Shown: one piece after another, positions 60,926-64,000 of the stretch
Layout: the number at the start of each line of letters is the position of its first letter
Numbering within the stretch: position 1 is the stretch's first letter
Source of the DNA: Catenulispora rubra
GTDB taxonomy: Bacteria; Actinomycetota; Actinomycetes; Streptomycetales; Catenulisporaceae
Assembly (NCBI RefSeq): GCF_015356825.1
Contig: NZ_JAACYW010000017.1
Coordinates: 16,843 to 80,842, forward strand
Reading direction: 5' to 3'
Length of the DNA: 64,000 bases
The notes under the pieces: model-generated
The model's input: the letters and a program-made list of their open reading frames with translations, nothing else
The model's database searches: none
Told to the model about the DNA's origin: nothing
Made by a program: the position numbers and the translations under genes

Positions 60926-62078
60926 GACGCCGGCGCCCGGGTCGTCGGGGCTTGACACGCCGGTGCTCGACATGCCGGTGCTCGCGTCGCTGACCGAGCT
61001 GGTCACCGACACGGTCGGGGACCGCGCGGGCGGCTGGGACACGGCGGGCGCGATCCCGCTCGCCGTCCTGCGGGTGTTGGGGGCGAACGGCGTGCTGTGC
61101 GCCGAGGTGGCCCCCGGGTTCGGCGGTGTCGGGCTGTCCGGGACGGACAACGGGACACTGACCGCGCACACCGGCGCGCTGTGCAGTTCGCTGCGCAGCG
61201 TGATGACCTCGCAAGGGATGGCTGCGTGGGCGATCCAGCGGTTCGGGGACCGGACGCAGCGCGCCGAGTACATCGGTCGGCTGACCGGCGGGGAGCTGGC
61301 GGCGGTGGCGTTCAGCGAGCCGGGCGCCGGCAGCGATTTGGCGGCGATGACCACGGAGATCCGGCGCGAGGGCGACGAGATCGTCGTGGACGGTGTCAAG
61401 ACGTGGATTACGGTCGCCGCGTATGCGGACTGGATCGTCGTGTTCGGTCGGTATGCGGGCGGCGGCGGGGTGGTCGTGGTGCCGGCTTCGGCGCCGGGGG
61501 TTCGGGTGCGGCCGGTGGAGAACCCGCTTGGCTGCCGGGCTGCCGGGCACGCGTCCGTCACGCTCGACAACGTGCGGCTGCCGGCGGCCAACTTGCTGGC
61601 GGCGGCCGGCCAGCCGGTCGTGATGCTGACGACCATCGCCCTGACATACGGCCGGCTGTCGGTGGCCTGGGGGTGCGTCGGCATCCTGCGGGCCTGTCTG
61701 GCCGCGGCCGCCGAGCACGCCGGCCGCAGGGAGCAGTTCGGGAAGCCGCTGGCGCGGCACCAACTCGTCGCCAGGCACCTGGCCGAGATCTACACCGCCG
61801 AGCGCACGGCGACCTTCGCGTGCGAACACGCGAGCCGGGCCTGGGACGCGGGGTCGCCGGACCAGGTGCAGGCGGCGGTGCTGGCCAAGCACGTCGCGGC
61901 CGGCAACGCCGCCCGGGGCGCGGCCTCGGCGCTGCAGGTGCTCGCCTCGGCCGGCGCGGTGGGCGGGCACGTGGTGGAGCGCGCGTACCGCGACGCGAAG
62001 CTGATGGAAGTCATCGAGGGCAGCAACGAGATCTGCCAGCTGATTCTGGCCGAGCACGCCGCCGCGCTGGCCGGCTGA
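60918..62078 (+). CDS. fkbI: Acyl-CoA dehydrogenase-like enzyme of methoxymalonyl-ACP synthesis
   Basis: FAD-dependent dehydrogenase of 386 residues, FkbI type; proposed to oxidise the C3 aldehyde/hydroxyl stage on the ACP toward the malonyl acid. Family motifs: FSEPGAGSDLAAMTTEIRR, LTYGRLSVAWGCVGI, REQFGKPLARHQLVARHL, and MEVIEGSNEICQLILAEH. It keeps the Glu of the EGSNE motif. ATG at 60918 is used; GTG at 60912 would add two residues. It overlaps the ACP stop. It is distinct from the catabolic acyl-CoA dehydrogenase at the left window edge, with low similarity outside motifs. The next gene follows after 32 bp. Confidence 0.9.
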   Translation: MPETPAPGSSGLDTPVLDMPVLASLTELVTDTVGDRAGGWDTAGAIPLAVLRVLGANGVLCAEVAPGFGGVGLSGTDNGTLTAHTGALCSSLRSVMTSQGMAAWAIQRFGDRTQRAEYIGRLTGGELAAVAFSEPGAGSDLAAMTTEIRREGDEIVVDGVKTWITVAAYADWIVVFGRYAGGGGVVVVPASAPGVRVRPVENPLGCRAAGHASVTLDNVRLPAANLLAAAGQPVVMLTTIALTYGRLSVAWGCVGILRACLAAAAEHAGRREQFGKPLARHQLVARHLAEIYTAERTATFACEHASRAWDAGSPDQVQAAVLAKHVAAGNAARGAASALQVLASAGAVGGHVVERAYRDAKLMEVIEGSNEICQLILAEHAAALAG

Positions 62079-62110
62079 CGGACCGGACGAAGCACACAGG
62101 GGAGCGGAAC

Positions 62111-63196
62111 ATGACGCAAGAGCCGATCGTGAAATGCCTGGTCTGGGACCTGGACAACACTTTGTGGAACGGCACGCTGGTCGAGGACGGCCAGGTGGAG
62201 GTCGACGACGCGGTGCGCGCGGTGGTGGAGGGGCTGGACGCGCGTGGCGTGCTCCAGGCCGTCTCCAGCCGCAACGACCACGAGCCGGCCTGGGCCCGGC
62301 TGGAGGAGCTGGGCCTGGCCGAGTACTTCGTGGCGGCGCACATCGACTGGGGCCCGAAGTCGGACTCGGTGCGCAAGATCGCCGAGCGCCTGGACTTCGC
62401 CCTCACCACGATGGCCTTCATCGACGACCAGCCCGCCGAGCGCGCCGAGGTGGCGCACCACCTGCCCGACGTCCGCTGCTACAGGGCCGACCAAGCCCGC
62501 GACCTCCTCGACCGCCCGGAGTTCAGCCCCCCGACCGTCACCGCCGACGCCCGCCGCCGCCGGCAGATGTACCAGGCCGCCGCCGAACGCGAGGAGCACC
62601 GCGAGCGCTTCGACGGCGCCGACGAGGACTTCCTCCGCTCCCTGCAGATCGAGATGCACATCACCGAAGCCCGCGCCGAGGACCTCACCCGCGTCGAGGA
62701 ACTGACCCGCCGCACCAGCCAAATGAACGCCACCGGCGTGCACTACTCACACGAGGCACTGCACTCCCTACTCGGCGCGCAGGACTACGACGTCCTAGTG
62801 ATCTCAATGGCCGACCGCTTCGGCCCCCACGGCGCAGTCGGCGTGGTCCTGATCGAGAAGCTGCCACAAGTCTGGCGCATCAAACTCCTCGCAACCTCCT
62901 GCCGCGTAGTCTCCTTCGGCGCCGGCACAATCCTCCTCCGCTGGCTCACCGACACCGCCGCCCGCACCGGAGCACACCTGGCAGCCGACTTCCGCCGCAC
63001 CGACCGCAACCGAATCATGGAGGTGGCCTACCGCTTCGCAGGCTTCGGCAGCACACAGTGCGCCTGCCTCGCCGCATTCACGGTGCCCGAGGGAACCGAC
63101 TGCCTGCACTTGGAGCCCACGCGGCAGGAACCGCCAACGACGATGCGCGTGTTCGCGCCGGCGTTGGGCGGGGGCGCGGCGGTGGAGTGGGTGTAG
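62111..63196 (+). CDS. fkbH: FkbH-like HAD-family glyceryl transferase/phosphatase
   Basis: First enzyme of methoxymalonyl-ACP synthesis: takes 1,3-bisphosphoglycerate, removes a phosphate and loads the glyceryl group on the ACP. 361 residues, the usual size. The HAD nucleophile motif is VWDLDNTLWNGTL (DLDNT), with the second motif AVSSRND and the Lys in GPKSDSVRKIAERL, then FIDDQPAERAEV. The C-terminal ~150 residues are a GNAT-like domain (MADRFGPHGAVGVVLIEK, RTDRNRIMEVAYRFAGF). ATG with GGGGAGCGG upstream. It is the last gene of the operon; about 100 bp later the right copy of the direct repeat begins. FkbH also serves tetronate pathways, but the other four genes fit methoxymalonyl. Confidence 0.94.
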   Translation: MTQEPIVKCLVWDLDNTLWNGTLVEDGQVEVDDAVRAVVEGLDARGVLQAVSSRNDHEPAWARLEELGLAEYFVAAHIDWGPKSDSVRKIAERLDFALTTMAFIDDQPAERAEVAHHLPDVRCYRADQARDLLDRPEFSPPTVTADARRRRQMYQAAAEREEHRERFDGADEDFLRSLQIEMHITEARAEDLTRVEELTRRTSQMNATGVHYSHEALHSLLGAQDYDVLVISMADRFGPHGAVGVVLIEKLPQVWRIKLLATSCRVVSFGAGTILLRWLTDTAARTGAHLAADFRRTDRNRIMEVAYRFAGFGSTQCACLAAFTVPEGTDCLHLEPTRQEPPTTMRVFAPALGGGAAVEWV

Positions 63197-63297
63197 GCGA
63201 CTTGAGTTGTCGCGCCGGTGGGCTGACGCCTGTCGGCGCGGCGGCAGCCGGACCGGTGCGGCCAGGCTGCCGGTTCCGGCGAGAACCGGTGCCTCGG
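63197..63297. other. Gap between fkbH and the right repeat
   Basis: No gene. A short stretch near 63216-63230 (CGGTGGGCTGACGCC) resembles 4985-4999 just left of the left repeat copy, so the repeat may begin here with an insertion of some tens of bases before the main match. Confidence 0.4.
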
Positions 63298-63913
63298 CGA
63301 CTGCGGCTGGCGACGGGCCAGCCCGACCGGTGCCGTGGTGAGGGGGTCCGAAGGACCATGCGGGGTGTTGGTTCTGGGTCCCTCGCCGCGTCAGCGGGCG
63401 CAGCCAACCTGCCCGGTTTGGCGGTGTCAAGCCGGGCGGGGCTGGACCACAGCAGGTGGGGTGCGGCTTGATTCCGCCAGACCGGGCTGGTTCCGTTTAC
63501 GGCGATGACGCGGCGAGGGACCCAGAACCTCGGCGACCACAAGCAGCACCGCCAGCAGGCAGCGCAGCGCAGGCAACAGCGGATAGAAAGCCGAACAGTC
63601 GCGGACCGCCGCCCAACAACCCGACGCGCGGGTCGCCCCTCGTCGAGGAGGCCCGCCAGAGGCCTCAACGCACCCACCAAACGCGGCCGCCGCCCGCCCG
63701 CATGACGTGTGCGCAGTGACTCGGACTCATGCGTGGTCTTGCACGCGAACACCGCCACCCGCCAACGCACCATGCACAGACTCGGACCTGTGCGCGGTCG
63801 TGGACGCGAAAACCGGCGGCCGCCAGCGCGGCATGCGGGGCTCAACCGAACTGCGTCCCCTGCGAGGCCATCCAACCATTGGCGAAGCCGTAAAAATTCG
63901 CCTGTAAACCACA
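63298..63913. repeat. ~616-bp direct repeat, right copy
   Basis: Same sequence and orientation as 5008-5626, about 58.29 kb away. Long identical blocks include those around AGCCAACCTGCCCGGTTTGG, GGACCCAGAACCTCGGCGAC and GCAACAGCGGATAGAAAGCC. The copies differ by scattered substitutions and small indels. The internal degenerate tandem (GACTCGGAC..TGCG.GGTC.TG) is clearer here, starting at ~63719 and ~63778. No conserved reading frame. It starts about 100 bp after the end of the last cluster gene. Confidence 0.9.
63370..63529. repeat. Long imperfect palindrome inside the right direct repeat
   Basis: Arms 63370-63434 and 63464-63529, loop 63435-63463, exactly the same size as the left copy (5080-5239). 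Substitutions between the two copies within the arms are few (for example GGTGCA versus GGCGCA at the left arm and changes in the loop). It could also act as the operon's terminator. Confidence 0.85.
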
Positions 63914-64000
63914 TATCCACCGCAACCCGAACACCCACCTAAGACCCCACAACCAAGCCTGCCAGCAGATCGCTACCACCAACCGCAGATCGCTGCCAAC
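63914..64000. other. Window end, no gene seen
   Basis: AC-rich, non-coding sequence. It contains a short direct repeat of GCAGATCGCTRCCA in the last ~40 bases, cut by the window edge. Nothing else can be supported. Confidence 0.4.

Noticed and set aside
59098..63196. Tetronate (glyceryl-derived) ring formation by the FkbH/ACP genes
   Set aside because: No KAS III-like ring-forming gene or lipoate-acyltransferase-like genes; instead dehydrogenase, O-methyltransferase and FkbI are present, which fit methoxymalonyl.
5008..63913. Integrated phage or conjugative element between the repeats
   Set aside because: No integrase, transposase, relaxase or phage gene is present; the direct repeats alone do not show that.

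Overview
The window is about 64 kb of high-GC DNA with strong G/C bias at third codon positions, GTG/TTG starts and stop/start overlaps. With the gene content (LmbU-type regulator, modular type I PKS, methoxymalonyl-ACP genes) this points to a filamentous actinomycete (Streptomyces- or Catenulispora-like). No rRNA, tRNA or CRISPR was found.

Layout. (1) About 1-4.9 kb is ordinary chromosome: the 3' end of an acyl-CoA dehydrogenase, a small unknown protein, a LysR regulator divergent from an FAD oxidoreductase carrying a TTA codon, and a beta-helix lipoprotein. (2) At 5.0-5.6 kb lies a roughly 620-bp non-coding repeat that occurs again, in the same orientation, at 63.3-63.9 kb. It contains a long imperfect palindrome. 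(3) 5.7-13.1 kb holds accessory genes: a minus-strand FAD monooxygenase / membrane protein / TetR operon with a likely TetR operator, an Sfp-type phosphopantetheinyl transferase, a PaiB-like protein, and a minus-strand pair of SidA-type N-monooxygenase and type II thioesterase. (4) After a divergent control region of about 1 kb comes an LmbU-family regulator, then a plus-strand run of eleven tightly packed genes (15.0-63.2 kb): P450, a degenerate thioesterase, four type I PKS genes and five methoxymalonyl-ACP genes (fkbK, G, J, I, H homologues).

How it works together. PKS A is a KSQ-AT-ACP loading module. PKS B (9760 aa) carries five modules: M1 KS-AT(malonyl)-DH-ER-KR-ACP, M2 and M3 KS-AT(methylmalonyl)-DH-ER-KR-ACP, M4 KS-AT(methylmalonyl)-DH-KR-ACP, M5 KS-AT(altered)-KR-ACP. 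PKS C is M6, KS-AT(malonyl)-DH-ER-KR-ACP, whose KR lacks its catalytic Ser. PKS D is M7, KS-AT(methylmalonyl-like)-ACP with no thioesterase and no C-terminal docking helix. Docking helices and gene order are consistent with A to B to C to D. The expected chain is an octaketide with a reduced, methyl-branched tail, one trisubstituted alkene, one hydroxyl, probably one methoxy group from module 5, and a beta-keto (possibly beta,delta-diketo) thioester end. Such an end could leave as a pyrone, which would explain the missing thioesterase; this is inference. I do not recognise the cluster as that of a known compound.

The main points for a second look are the direct repeats framing the whole cluster, the mosaic AT of module 5, the KR6 Ser-to-Ala change with the missing release domain, the thioesterase homologue with Cys and Arg in place of Ser and His, and a 51-bp in-frame tandem repeat in module 3.
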